DNA of 64,000 nucleotides from Bacteroidales bacterium (GTDB lineage Bacteria; Bacteroidota; Bacteroidia; Bacteroidales; Muribaculaceae): positions 1-64,000 of the forward strand of contig SUXH01000009.1 of assembly GCA_015061055.1 (NCBI GenBank), read 5' to 3'. Position 1 is the stretch's first letter. Every line of letters begins with the position of its first letter. Of this stretch, positions 1 through 8,454 are shown piece by piece. A program made the translations under genes and the position numbers. Under the pieces are notes generated by a model. That model saw only the letters and a list, made by a program, of their open reading frames with translations, did no database searches and had not been told where the DNA came from.

Positions 1-131
1 AGTTGTACATCAATGCAAATCATGCAAGTATGTAGAAATCAGAACAGTTGCCAACTCATTACCTCGTTCTTGAACTTTCCGCATAAACTTTTTATTCTTA
101 GCGGATTATGAGATTATTCCAAATATACTGT

Positions 132-1322
132 TTATTTCAGATTATCCAAAACTTTACGGATAGCAGCAGTAGCCAATTCAGGTGTTACACTGATATAATT
201 ATATAGGCTCGTACTGTTCCTATCAAGCCTATGCCCTAAAATATAGTCTATGGTACTTGTCGAAATACCGAGATTAAATGCGTGTTGGCTAAATGATTTG
301 CGAGCCGAATAGTAAATAAGCCTTTTTATACCGAGTTCCTTTTGCAAGATAGGCATATTGTATGTGAAAAAGTGATGCATATAACTTTCATTTTGAGTTC
401 GTGTAAACTCAATATGGCCACTTTTACCTTTGTACTTGTTGATGATGACCATAGCCTCATCAGGAATATCAAACTCTACAAACTTGTTGATTTTAGGGCG
501 GTGTTCAGTTTTAGCTCGGACATAATGAATAGTGTTACCACATTCGTTAAAGTTGATGTGTAACAAGTCTTTCATATTAATACCCCCAAGATAGTATGAG
601 AGCATAAATATATCCCGGCACTTGATTAGATTTTGTCGTGTAGTTTGGTAATCTCTGATACTTTTAATCTCATCGACAGATAGCCATACTTGGCGTACAG
701 TCATTTCGGGCAATTCATAACCTTTGAATGGGTCCACCTTAAATACTGCGTATTGGCATCGTCGGGCATAGTTCAGAAGAACCATGAGAAATACAAGACG
801 ATCCCGAATCGTACATTGTGAAAGATTGCGTTTTTCTCGCAAAAACTTATCGTAACCGATAACAGTTGCGTGGTTCACATTCTCAATAAGCATATTTTCA
901 CCGGTGAACTCCATTAACGAATTATATTTAGTGTTGTAGTTGAGAATGGTGTTAGGTTTCAATCTCATCAATTCGATATATTCTTTGAATACAGATGAGA
1001 TAGTTCGGTGTTTGTATTGTTCTGCATGCTGAATGTGGTAAACGAGTTCCGGGCAAGTTAGACCGTCAATATAGCCAAGCTCGTCTATTGCTGTTTGGTA
1101 CTTTTGTAACAATGCTCTAATCTTCGTGTTCTTGATAGAAGCATCAGGACGTTTAATCACTTGCCCATTCTTAAATTCTTTTGCAGAATCGATGATGATG
1201 TCTGTAACGATGTAGCGAGTTTCTCCGTTGTGTGCTACACTGATTCTTACTTTGTGCCGACCTCCTTTGAGGACTTTAGCAGGCACAATAACTGAGTTCA
1301 AAGTTGCCATTTTTTCGGACAA
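132..1322 (-). CDS. Tyrosine recombinase / phage-type integrase
   Basis: Site-specific recombinase expected to integrate or excise the mobile element it sits on. The 396 residues match the usual length of Bacteroidota integrases. Layout: N-terminal arm-type DNA-binding part (about 1-100), SAM-like core-binding domain (about 107-200), catalytic domain (about 212-396). Seen in the catalytic part: R341 in YYSARKSF, GH at 363-364, and the nucleophile Y374 ten residues later. The HxxR histidine position is Y338, a replacement I associate with this family. The first catalytic Arg is not obvious: the matching segment reads LGGIN at 245-249. The gene points to the left window edge and is separated from the regulator on its right by 331 bp that carry palindromes. 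Integrase identity is secure; its activity is inferred. Confidence 0.93.
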   Translation of the reverse strand: MSEKMATLNSVIVPAKVLKGGRHKVRISVAHNGETRYIVTDIIIDSAKEFKNGQVIKRPDASIKNTKIRALLQKYQTAIDELGYIDGLTCPELVYHIQHAEQYKHRTISSVFKEYIELMRLKPNTILNYNTKYNSLMEFTGENMLIENVNHATVIGYDKFLREKRNLSQCTIRDRLVFLMVLLNYARRCQYAVFKVDPFKGYELPEMTVRQVWLSVDEIKSIRDYQTTRQNLIKCRDIFMLSYYLGGINMKDLLHINFNECGNTIHYVRAKTEHRPKINKFVEFDIPDEAMVIINKYKGKSGHIEFTRTQNESYMHHFFTYNMPILQKELGIKRLIYYSARKSFSQHAFNLGISTSTIDYILGHRLDRNSTSLYNYISVTPELATAAIRKVLDNLK

Positions 1323-1339
1323 TTTTTAGGAAATGTTTT

Positions 1340-1388
1340 GCACCAAAACGACAATATTTCGATTGTCGAAAACCGTCATAAGTGGTGC
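1340..1388. repeat. Nested inverted repeat upstream of the integrase
   Basis: Inner arms CGACAAT (1349-1355) and ATTGTCG (1362-1368) flank a 6-nt centre. Outer arms GCACCA (1340-1345) and TGGTGC (1383-1388) enclose them. The element lies 18-66 bp upstream of the integrase start codon. Such a site could be an operator for integrase control or a recombinase/excisionase binding site. Only the symmetry is seen; the role is inferred. Confidence 0.4.
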
Positions 1389-1577
1389 GATTTTAAGTTT
1401 ATTACTCACAAATCCTATTGAAGTTCAGTTATTTCAGTCAATTAGGCTTTATTTTCTTGGAAACATAGCTTAAATCCCCTCAATTACAAAAATAATATAT
1501 CTCTTTTTAAAAGATAAAGTGGTAAAAAGTGAGAAATTATATAAATAATCGAAGAGAAAATAGTATATAAATATATG

Positions 1578-1594
1578 CTATCCATTTTGGATAG
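1578..1594. promoter_or_regulatory. Candidate operator in front of the XRE regulator
   Basis: Perfect inverted repeat CTATCC / GGATAG with a 5-nt spacer (ATTTT). It ends where the -33 element of the regulator's promoter should start (its -7 box begins at 1617). This position fits autoregulation by the XRE-type protein encoded just downstream. Binding is inferred only. Confidence 0.4.
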
Positions 1595-1616
1595 TTAAAA
1601 AATAAATCAAAGAACA

Positions 1617-1624
1617 TATCTTTG
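1617..1624 (+). promoter_or_regulatory. -7 promoter box (TATCTTTG) for the island genes
   Basis: Matches the Bacteroidota TAnnTTTG consensus, 30 bp before the ATG of the XRE gene. No good -33 TTTG is visible at the 19-bp distance; the palindrome at 1578-1594 sits there instead. Confidence 0.55.
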
Positions 1625-1653
1625 TTGCGTAAAATATTTAAAACTTAAAAAAT

Positions 1654-2310
1654 ATGGAAAAGAAAATATTAGGACAGATTATTAAAGATGAGGTAAAGAG
1701 ACAAGGTTTAAAAGGTATTGATTTTGCAGAATTAATACCTTGTTCTGAGAATCATATTTATAAAATTTATAAAAGCACAAGTCTTGATACTTTTTTATTA
1801 GAAAGGATATCAAAAGTGTTGAATCATAATTTTTTTGAGGATATTATAAATGGGAATGTAGATATGGAAAATCCTGAGGTGATAAAAGAATTTAATAATA
1901 GACGTGCGGTTTCTCAATTTATGGAAATTGTACCGGAGGTGTTGGAGGAATTAAAAAGAAGTCCTATTATTTCTTTTGGAAGACCTATCGAATTGCAAAA
2001 AGGAATTCAAACTCCGGATTTTATTATAACTGACTATTGGATATCGTTTACTATTGGAGAAACTTTTATGGAACGTAGTCCGGTACATTGTAATCAGTCT
2101 TGTATAAGATATGAAAAGATACAGAATAAAGAGAATGCTGAAATTGAGGTTTTAATAAATGAGTATGTCTTACAAACAAGACCTAATAGCAATCCAATTC
2201 AAATAAATATAAAACTTGATTATAAAACAAAAGACGAATGGTTGAAGATAATGAAATATGCCTTTGAATTATATGATTATTTTCAAAAACGCTATAGAAT
2301 ACGCTTATGA
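1654..2310 (+). CDS. XRE-type HTH protein, island regulator (C-terminal part unknown)
   Basis: 218 residues. The first about 65 form a Bacteroidota-style XRE/Cro-like helix-turn-helix: GQIIKDEV, then FAELIPCSENHIYKIYKS, then LERISKVLNHNFF, which is the usual helix spacing of regulators found in mobile elements of this phylum. Residues about 70-218 match nothing I recognise and may be a sensor or effector part. The gene overlaps the next one by 4 bp (ATGA), so the two are translationally coupled. It is markedly AT-rich, as are its two neighbours. A repressor acting on its own promoter and the integrase region is the likely role; this is inferred from the fold and position. Confidence 0.7.
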   Translation: MEKKILGQIIKDEVKRQGLKGIDFAELIPCSENHIYKIYKSTSLDTFLLERISKVLNHNFFEDIINGNVDMENPEVIKEFNNRRAVSQFMEIVPEVLEELKRSPIISFGRPIELQKGIQTPDFIITDYWISFTIGETFMERSPVHCNQSCIRYEKIQNKENAEIEVLINEYVLQTRPNSNPIQINIKLDYKTKDEWLKIMKYAFELYDYFQKRYRIRL

Positions 2311-3083
2311 TAGTCCCCAAAATGTCGATTTATCAGATTTATGAAAAAATAGAAGCTGATAAGGTTAAAATAGGGTACCAAGCACAAAAATTGATGCCTA
2401 AAATAATTAAGGAAATAAAGCAACACAATAAATTTCCTTTTTATAAATGTGTTGAATATAAACCAAGTAGCAATAATACGCATATTATATATTTTTATGC
2501 TGAAAATAAACAGGATGTAGAAAAACCTATGTGGGATTTCTTTACAATTTTATTTAATGGAAGACAAAGATTTGTATTAAAACAGCGATGTGAATTTTAT
2601 AATGGAATAGGAACAAGAGCCATTAAAATATACACAAGTCACTTTTTTCAAAGATATAAAGAACGAAAATATCATAATCTTGATTTAAGTAAAAATGAAT
2701 TAGTATGTAGATTCTTTTCTAAAAATCTATGTTTTGAAAAAAGAACCATAGAAACACCTATCATTATAAATGAAGATATTAACAAAAACTTTCAACATTA
2801 TGGATCATCAAATCGTTGGGTAATGTTTGTAACTGAGGGTTTATGTTTTACACGTTTTTGTCAATATGATAAAACATGGAAAATTAGTGAACTTAAAGAT
2901 ACGGAAGCAATTCTTTTTATATATACAACATTTGTTACAGAATCAGAATTAACTGCATCTCAAAAAATAGCACTTGAAAAAGAATATAGAAAAGTTTATA
3001 AAGACTTATATGAAGAATGTCTACTAAATGAAGAACAAGAAAAAATAAATAAATTACGAGAGTTATCAAGAAAAGATTCGTAA
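2307..3083 (+). CDS. Unknown protein coupled to the XRE regulator
   Basis: 258 residues, not recognised. It has no signal peptide and no membrane segment, so it is probably cytoplasmic. It is rich in Lys, Tyr and Phe, as expected for its very AT-rich DNA. A central stretch contains HFFQRYKERKYHN (about 112-124), a basic His/Arg cluster of the kind seen in small Bacteroidota mobile-element proteins of unknown role. The start overlaps the stop of the regulator gene by 4 bp (ATGA). As a counting example, 2401-2460 inside this gene contains 11 G/C out of 60, against 23 of 60 at 15001-15060 in gap. The coupling to an XRE gene would fit a two-gene regulator-effector module, but no catalytic motif is visible. 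Confidence 0.6.
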   Translation: MIVPKMSIYQIYEKIEADKVKIGYQAQKLMPKIIKEIKQHNKFPFYKCVEYKPSSNNTHIIYFYAENKQDVEKPMWDFFTILFNGRQRFVLKQRCEFYNGIGTRAIKIYTSHFFQRYKERKYHNLDLSKNELVCRFFSKNLCFEKRTIETPIIINEDINKNFQHYGSSNRWVMFVTEGLCFTRFCQYDKTWKISELKDTEAILFIYTTFVTESELTASQKIALEKEYRKVYKDLYEECLLNEEQEKINKLRELSRKDS

Positions 3084-3112
3084 CTTTGTAAAAACTTAAT
3101 ATCTATAGTATT

Positions 3113-3739
3113 ATGAGAAAACGAGTATTTATATGGTTGTTTTTTGTTCCGTTTCTTGTTTGGGGGCAAAGTAATGAAGAACTTGATAGTACAAAAGTGA
3201 ACAATGATTCTACTTCTTGGAATGAATTCCAAGAAAGAATGAACAGAATAACAGTTAGTGAAATTTGTAATGTTCCTTTTGGTTGTTCTTATGAAAAAGC
3301 AGAGAGTATTTTAAGAAATAAATATGGAGATTCAAGTTCCGAATCAGATAGGACAAAAATTATTTATAGAAATAAAGTTTATGCTGGAATTTCGTTTGAT
3401 ATGATTTATTTTTTATTTCAATCAGATGGTGTAAATAGCTATATGAATGGTTGTATATTTATAATAGAAACTAAATCTCTAAAAGAAGCAAGAGATAAAC
3501 AAGAAGAATTAAGGAGGGTTGTTTCATATAAATATGAATTATCAGAATATAAAGATGATAATGGCGAAAAGTATTATGTAGGAGGTATTCCTCCTAAAGA
3601 TAGTTATGATTGGTTGAGACCAGCATTTACTATTGATATATTAAAATATGATGTAAAAGAAATTTTCAAGGGATATGTTAATGGTTATGCGACTCGATTG
3701 TTTTATGGGCGATATAATTATATAAAAGAAGAGTTTTAA
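3113..3739 (+). CDS. Secreted protein of unknown function
   Basis: 208 residues with a clear signal peptide (MRKRVF, hydrophobic core, cleavage after VWGQS near residue 20), so it is exported to the periplasm or beyond. The mature part begins with a Ser/Asn/Asp-rich linker and then a single domain starting at VPFGCSYEKAESILRNKYG (about 54-72). The motif FGCSYEKAE is one I have seen at the start of small exported Bacteroidota domains without a known function. It lies 29 bp after the previous gene on the same strand and shares its AT-rich composition, so it probably belongs to the same island transcript, which ends at the hairpin 3752-3780. Confidence 0.6.
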   Translation: MRKRVFIWLFFVPFLVWGQSNEELDSTKVNNDSTSWNEFQERMNRITVSEICNVPFGCSYEKAESILRNKYGDSSSESDRTKIIYRNKVYAGISFDMIYFLFQSDGVNSYMNGCIFIIETKSLKEARDKQEELRRVVSYKYELSEYKDDNGEKYYVGGIPPKDSYDWLRPAFTIDILKYDVKEIFKGYVNGYATRLFYGRYNYIKEEF

Positions 3740-3751
3740 TAAGATTATGAA

Positions 3752-3786
3752 AAAACGGAAATCACAATGGTTTCCGTTTTAGTTTT
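3752..3786. terminator. Bidirectional terminator between island genes and nadB
   Basis: Perfect 10-bp stem AAAACGGAAA (3752-3761) / TTTCCGTTTT (3771-3780). A-rich and T-rich flanks lie on both sides, so it can serve the forward island genes and the reverse nadB gene. Confidence 0.8.
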
Positions 3787-3787
3787 A

Positions 3788-5356
3788 TTACTTTTGGGAT
3801 GGGTAGTCGATGGTGTAGTGTAAGCCACGAGATTCGTGGCGTTCTTTGGCTTGTCGCATAATAAGATAGCCTACGTTGATAATGTTACGCAATTCGCATA
3901 TCTCTCTTGACACTTTGCTCGACTTGAATAGTTTTTCGGTTTCTTCGTATAGGATGTCGAGACGATTCCACGCGCGATCGAGTCGCAGATTGCTACGCAC
4001 AATACCCACATAGGTACCCATAATATCTCCCACTTCCTTGGCGCTTTGAGTGATAAGTACCATTTCTTCGAGGTGTTGAGTTCCGTCGTTGTTCCACTCA
4101 GGTATATCTTCGCGATAGGTGTAGTCCTTGAGGTGATTCATAGAGTGTTTTGCGGCGGCATCGGCATATACCACAGCCTCTATCAAAGAGTTGGATGCTA
4201 ATCGGTTGCCACCGTGCAGTCCTGTACACGAGCATTCGCCTACGGCATATAATCGGTTGATTGAGGAGCAAGCATTCAAGTCCACCTTTATCCCTCCACA
4301 CATATAGTGAGCAGCCGGAGCCACAGGGATATAATCCTTCGTGATGTCGATACCCAAACTCAAGCATTTCTTGTAGATATTTGGGAAGTGGTGTTTAGTT
4401 TCTTCGGCATCTTTATGTGTTACGTCGAGATACACGTGGTCCTCACCTCGAGTTTTCATTTCGTTATCGATGGCACGTGCCACTATGTCGCGAGGAGCGA
4501 GTGATAGTCGTTCGTCATATTTGTGCATAAATTCCTTTCCGTCGAGAGTGCGAAGCACTGCACCATAACCACGCATTGCTTCGGTGATAAGGAAAGATGG
4601 GCGGTCGCCCGGGTGATAAAGAGCTGTGGGATGAAACTGCACAAATTCGAGGTCTTGCACAGTACCTTTAGCTCGATACACCATAGCTATGCCATCGCCT
4701 GTTGCTACAAGTGGGTTGGTGGTAGTGCGATACACTGCCCCACAGCCACCTGTAGCCATAAGAGTTACTTTTGAAAGGAATGTGTCGACATTTCCTGTGT
4801 TTTCATTGAGAACGTATGCACCATAGCAGGTGATGTCCTGTGTGCGTCGGGTAACGATTTTGCCGAGATGATGTTGGGTGCATATTTCTACAGCAAAATG
4901 ATTTTCGAAAATATCGATATTGGGGTTGTTTTTTACGGCTTTGATAAGACTTTCTTGAATTTCATATCCAGTGTTGTCTTGGTGGTGCAGTATACGGAAT
5001 TCGGAATGTCCGCCTTCGCGATGAAGATCGAATTCTCCGTTTTCGTTTTTGTCGAAGTCGACCCCCCACCCTATAAGTTCTTTTATTTGTGTAGGAGCTT
5101 CGGTTACCACTTTTTTTACTGCTTCGGGGTTGCTGAGCCAATCGCCTGCAATCATAGTGTCTTCGATGTGTTTGTCGAAGTTGTCGACGAGAATGTTAGT
5201 AACAGCTGCTACGCCACCTTGAGCCAATGCAGTGTTGGCTTCGTCAAGGGTGGATTTGCACACAAGAGCCACTTTTCCTGTTTTTGCTACTTTCAAGGCA
5301 AAACTCATACCGGCAATGCCCGAACCTATAACAAGATAGTCGTATTTGTAAATCAT
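3788..5356 (-). CDS. nadB: L-aspartate oxidase
   Basis: Flavoenzyme that oxidises L-aspartate to iminoaspartate, the first step of de novo NAD synthesis; NadA uses the product. 522 residues, the usual length. Seen: N-terminal FAD-binding GSGIAG (12-17), the family block NTALAQGGVAAV (about 41-52), and the substrate-side segment HREGGHSEFRILH near residue 112-124. FAD-contacting motifs continue in the C-terminal half (GLHGGNRLASNSL). It stands alone between a terminator (3752-3780) and a divergent MATE gene, with its own -7 box at 5382-5389. nadA and nadC are not in the window. Confidence 0.96.
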   Translation of the reverse strand: MIYKYDYLVIGSGIAGMSFALKVAKTGKVALVCKSTLDEANTALAQGGVAAVTNILVDNFDKHIEDTMIAGDWLSNPEAVKKVVTEAPTQIKELIGWGVDFDKNENGEFDLHREGGHSEFRILHHQDNTGYEIQESLIKAVKNNPNIDIFENHFAVEICTQHHLGKIVTRRTQDITCYGAYVLNENTGNVDTFLSKVTLMATGGCGAVYRTTTNPLVATGDGIAMVYRAKGTVQDLEFVQFHPTALYHPGDRPSFLITEAMRGYGAVLRTLDGKEFMHKYDERLSLAPRDIVARAIDNEMKTRGEDHVYLDVTHKDAEETKHHFPNIYKKCLSLGIDITKDYIPVAPAAHYMCGGIKVDLNACSSINRLYAVGECSCTGLHGGNRLASNSLIEAVVYADAAAKHSMNHLKDYTYREDIPEWNNDGTQHLEEMVLITQSAKEVGDIMGTYVGIVRSNLRLDRAWNRLDILYEETEKLFKSSKVSREICELRNIINVGYLIMRQAKERHESRGLHYTIDYPSQK

Positions 5357-5381
5357 AAATTCCGATTTAAAAAAGATAGTA

Positions 5382-5389
5382 CAAACATA
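5382..5389 (-). promoter_or_regulatory. -7 box for nadB
   Basis: The minus strand reads TATGTTTG (TAnnTTTG), 26 bp before the nadB start codon. No clear -33 element was found. Confidence 0.5.
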
Positions 5390-5462
5390 GCTAAAAAAGC
5401 TGAAAAATAACCATAAATAAAAAAAATTAATAGCTTAATACAAATTTTATGCAACTATTCAC

Positions 5463-5470
5463 TACCTTTG
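5463..5470 (+). promoter_or_regulatory. -7 box for the MATE transporter
   Basis: TACCTTTG fits TAnnTTTG and lies 26 bp before the ATG at 5496. With the nadB box it forms a divergent promoter region of about 90 bp. Confidence 0.5.
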
Positions 5471-5495
5471 TGCCTTATTTAAGGTAAAAAAGATT

Positions 5496-6857
5496 ATGGA
5501 TGATAAAAAAAACAGGGTTTATCAACTTGGCAATGAGTCGGTAGGCAAATTGTTGTGGCAATATAGCATACCAGCCATTGTTGGTATTGTTGTGATGCAG
5601 CTCTATAATATAGTTGACCGTATTTTTATCGGACAGGGTGTCGGTAGCGAGGCTATTGCGGGCTTGGCAATCACCTTTCCTGTTATGAACCTGTCGGCTG
5701 CAGTCGGAACACTTATCGGAGCCGGAGCCGGAGCCAGAATTTCAATTGTACTTGGGCAGAATGATAAGCGCAAAGCCGAGTTAATTCTCGGAAACAGTTT
5801 GGTGCTTACGTTGTTGTTTGGAGTCATCTATATCAGCATATTTGCTATTTTCCTTGATGAAATTCTAATGTTATTTGGCGCAAGTGAGATTACCTTGCCT
5901 TATGCTCACGACTTTATGGCATATATCCTACCGGGTATGTTGCTTATGAATTTGTGTTTCTCGTTCAATAACATAATGCGTGCGTCGGGCTACCCTACTC
6001 GTGCCATGGTAACAATGTTCATAGGAGCCGGGTTGAATGTGATATTGGCACCGTTATTCATCTTTGTGTTTGAACTTGGGATAAAGGGTGCAGCCATTGC
6101 CACCGATATAGCTATGGCAATATCAATGACATTTGTAATGTCGCATTTTTTCTCTAAGAAGAGCGAACTTCATTTTAAGCCTGGTATATATAAATTAAGG
6201 TGGAATATTTTTACTGCGATTACAGCCATTGGATCTGCTCCATTTGTGGTAAATATGGCCGGTAGTGCACTTAATGCTATTGTAAACAATCTGCTTCACC
6301 AATATGGTGGAGATGATGCAGTGGGTGCTTTAGGAATATTGATGACTTATGCACAACTGCTTGTAATGGTGGTTATAGGTATCACGCAAGGTATGCAACC
6401 GATAATAGGATTTAACTATGGAGCTCGCAAATTCCATCGATTAAAACGTGCTTTTTGGCTTTCGGTTGCTGCTGCTTCTGTCGTAACTTGTTTAGGTACA
6501 CTTGGCGCACAATTCTTCCCGGAATATATAGCTCGTGCCTTTACGACCGATAGCGATCTGATTGCAAAAACTTCGCAAGCATTACGTATGACTACTATGG
6601 CATTTTGGGCTGTAGGTTTCCAAATCGTTTCAACAAGTTTGTTCCAATCACTTGGTCTTGCCGGAAAATCAATTTTCTTAAGTCTTATCAGACAAATTTT
6701 ATTCTTGCTTCCGATGATATATACTTTCTCTCACATTTGGGGGCTTCAAGGTATCTGGATGGCTTATTCAACATCGGATATTTTGGCAACAATGGTGACT
6801 TTAGTAATGATTATAATACAAATTCGCAAGATAAATCAACTGATAAATCAAAAATAA
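5496..6857 (+). CDS. MATE-family multidrug/sodium efflux transporter
   Basis: Inner-membrane antiporter of the MATE family (NorM/DinF/MepA-like), which exports drugs or metabolites using a Na+ or H+ gradient. 453 residues, typical of the family, with about 12 hydrophobic segments. Seen family features: start segment VGKLLWQYSIPAIVG, then VDRIFIGQGVG in the first loop, and the duplicated GMQPIIGFNYGA in the second half (about 305-316), the hallmark of the C-terminal repeat. The substrate cannot be told from the sequence. It is transcribed away from nadB and followed by 145 bp holding the next gene's promoter. Confidence 0.93.
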   Translation: MDDKKNRVYQLGNESVGKLLWQYSIPAIVGIVVMQLYNIVDRIFIGQGVGSEAIAGLAITFPVMNLSAAVGTLIGAGAGARISIVLGQNDKRKAELILGNSLVLTLLFGVIYISIFAIFLDEILMLFGASEITLPYAHDFMAYILPGMLLMNLCFSFNNIMRASGYPTRAMVTMFIGAGLNVILAPLFIFVFELGIKGAAIATDIAMAISMTFVMSHFFSKKSELHFKPGIYKLRWNIFTAITAIGSAPFVVNMAGSALNAIVNNLLHQYGGDDAVGALGILMTYAQLLVMVVIGITQGMQPIIGFNYGARKFHRLKRAFWLSVAAASVVTCLGTLGAQFFPEYIARAFTTDSDLIAKTSQALRMTTMAFWAVGFQIVSTSLFQSLGLAGKSIFLSLIRQILFLLPMIYTFSHIWGLQGIWMAYSTSDILATMVTLVMIIIQIRKINQLINQK

Positions 6858-6967
6858 AAGTAAAAAACAAATTCAATTTTTCCCGATTTCATCGAGGAAT
6901 TTTGGCATTGAATGAATTTGCGTACTTTTTGCGTACTATTTTTCTTGGTTTAAGAGCGCGTAATGGG

Positions 6968-6975
6968 TAATTTTG
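6968..6975 (+). promoter_or_regulatory. -7 box that decides the start of the next gene
   Basis: TAATTTTG (TAnnTTTG) with TTGG at 6945-6948, 19 bp upstream. A possible TTG start codon at 6973 lies inside this box, so translation must begin downstream, at the ATG at 7003. Confidence 0.6.
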
Positions 6976-7002
6976 CGTAAAGAAATCAAAAAAAATAGTT
7001 TT

Positions 7003-8421
7003 ATGAGAGTAAAAGTTTTTCTTTTTGTTGTAGTTTGCGTGCTATGTTGCGTACCGGCTATTGTTGCCGATGATATATATTATCGTGTGGATCGTTCTTC
7101 AAAAAAGGAAAAAAAGCACGAAGAAAAAGTATCGACCGAGAAAACTTATTCTTATGATTGTAATAATATGTCGCCTGAAGAATTTAAGAATGAGTTGGTC
7201 GAATTTGGGAAAAAATCGCTTGATTATGAATTGGAGAATCTAAGTAAAAACACAGTCATCGGTAAACTCATACAGAAAAAGTGGTATGAGTTAAATCCGT
7301 CAACAATGCAGATGCTAAGAAAATACTATGTCGAATACACGTTTACCGATCGTATACTTGTAGTAATCGATGAAAAAGGCAATCTGACAGAACGTTTTCA
7401 GCCATTTTATCTATCAAACAAATATGAAACCGTATTTGATAGCACTAAGGTGGGTAAAAACGATAATGGAAAATATATGGTGGTTCGAAGCTATGAGAAT
7501 CCGGATCGAGCTATTTGTTTTGTCATAGAAAGTGTTAGCGAGAATAGAATGAATATCATCGAGGATCAACAAGGTAAAGATTTACACAAATATTACTTAG
7601 CTGATACAGATATATTTGCCGAAACTCCTATTGAACTTTCTCCTTCGGAGACACTTATTAACAGAACGTGGTTGCAGGTTGATGAAAATACCGGAGTCGG
7701 GATGCGCTATGAATATCGTTATGAACCTTATGGGTATATGGAAAAGTGTGTTATGGGTGAGAATAGGCGCACTGAATTTCCGCGTTGGTTGATTGGAGAG
7801 TACTATTTCAGTAATGAACCTGACACAGTTTTCTTATACTCAAAGAAAGGTATTCTGGAAAAAGGTCGATATATAGTGAATCATATAAAGGGTGAAAATA
7901 GTACCGAAAGTTTTAGAACCTACGAAGTGAAATCATTGTCGGCCGATACTATCTTGCTTGAATGTGTTTATCCTGAAAACGGAGAGAATCTTAAACTCGC
8001 ATCAATCGTAAAGCACAACACCGACAGCACAACTGTGCTCGACAAACTTGCGGGTAAGCAGTGGCGAATCCAGCAAGACCGTTATGACAGGGTTACGAGA
8101 TACAGACGGTCGTATAGCGGTGCATTGTATTTTACTGAAAATCAATTTGTGGGACCTTGGATTAAAACTACTGACAATAAGGTTATCGATGATAAAATTT
8201 TTGTTGTTCACGATTTCTTCCTTTCAGATGTGGAGAATAACACATTCTTGTTTGAAAACATAAAGAAGAACCGCAAGAATGGTAAATATATTGTCTTTTC
8301 GCATAATGGAAGACAAGGTGCGGGATATGGACAATGTTTGGAGATATTGTATTTATCGGAAAATATGTTGGTTGTGAGAAATATACGCTCTACCCATAAT
8401 ATAATATATATGTGTGAATGA
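7003..8421 (+). CDS. Secreted protein with three lipocalin-like repeats
   Basis: About 472 residues from ATG 7003, chosen because the upstream TTG lies in the promoter box and this start gives a clean signal peptide (MRVKVFLFVVVCVLCCVPAIVA). After a charged linker come three similar units. Each opens with a LxxKxWxx or LxxRTWxx segment (GKLIQKKWYEL, LINRTWLQV, LAGKQWRIQ). Each then has a FYLSN / YYFSN / FFLSD segment, a Gly-Lys-Tyr strand (NGKYMV, KGRYIV, NGKYIV) and a closing LEILYL-like strand. This looks like a small exported beta-barrel domain repeated three times. Unit one is clearly related to the single-domain protein at 25752-26186. The function is unknown; ligand binding in the envelope is a guess from the fold-like pattern. 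Confidence 0.7.
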   Translation: MRVKVFLFVVVCVLCCVPAIVADDIYYRVDRSSKKEKKHEEKVSTEKTYSYDCNNMSPEEFKNELVEFGKKSLDYELENLSKNTVIGKLIQKKWYELNPSTMQMLRKYYVEYTFTDRILVVIDEKGNLTERFQPFYLSNKYETVFDSTKVGKNDNGKYMVVRSYENPDRAICFVIESVSENRMNIIEDQQGKDLHKYYLADTDIFAETPIELSPSETLINRTWLQVDENTGVGMRYEYRYEPYGYMEKCVMGENRRTEFPRWLIGEYYFSNEPDTVFLYSKKGILEKGRYIVNHIKGENSTESFRTYEVKSLSADTILLECVYPENGENLKLASIVKHNTDSTTVLDKLAGKQWRIQQDRYDRVTRYRRSYSGALYFTENQFVGPWIKTTDNKVIDDKIFVVHDFFLSDVENNTFLFENIKKNRKNGKYIVFSHNGRQGAGYGQCLEILYLSENMLVVRNIRSTHNIIYMCE

Positions 8422-8454
8422 TGCCGTAAGTAGAACCTTGAAATTTTTAGAGAT

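Larger units (their letters stand above)
1323..1653. other. AT-rich intergenic control region of the island
   Basis: 331 bp between the divergent integrase and XRE regulator genes. It holds no credible gene. Near the integrase start lies a nested inverted repeat (1340-1388). In front of the regulator lie a 6-bp inverted repeat (1578-1594) and a TAnnTTTG box (1617-1624). The rest is AT-rich sequence with no recognisable element. A recombination (attachment) site could also lie here, but I see no duplicated core that proves it. Confidence 0.5.

Noticed and set aside
10-84. 24-codon reverse frame at the left edge with an upstream TATATTTG-like box
   Set aside because: Too short and without any recognisable protein pattern; could be the end of another island gene, but nothing supports it.
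4868-5410. 180-residue forward frame opposite nadB
   Set aside because: Antisense shadow; nadB motifs are complete on the other strand.
6605-6970. 121-residue frame at the 3' end of the MATE gene
   Set aside because: Out-of-frame shadow that reads through the next promoter; no protein-like pattern.
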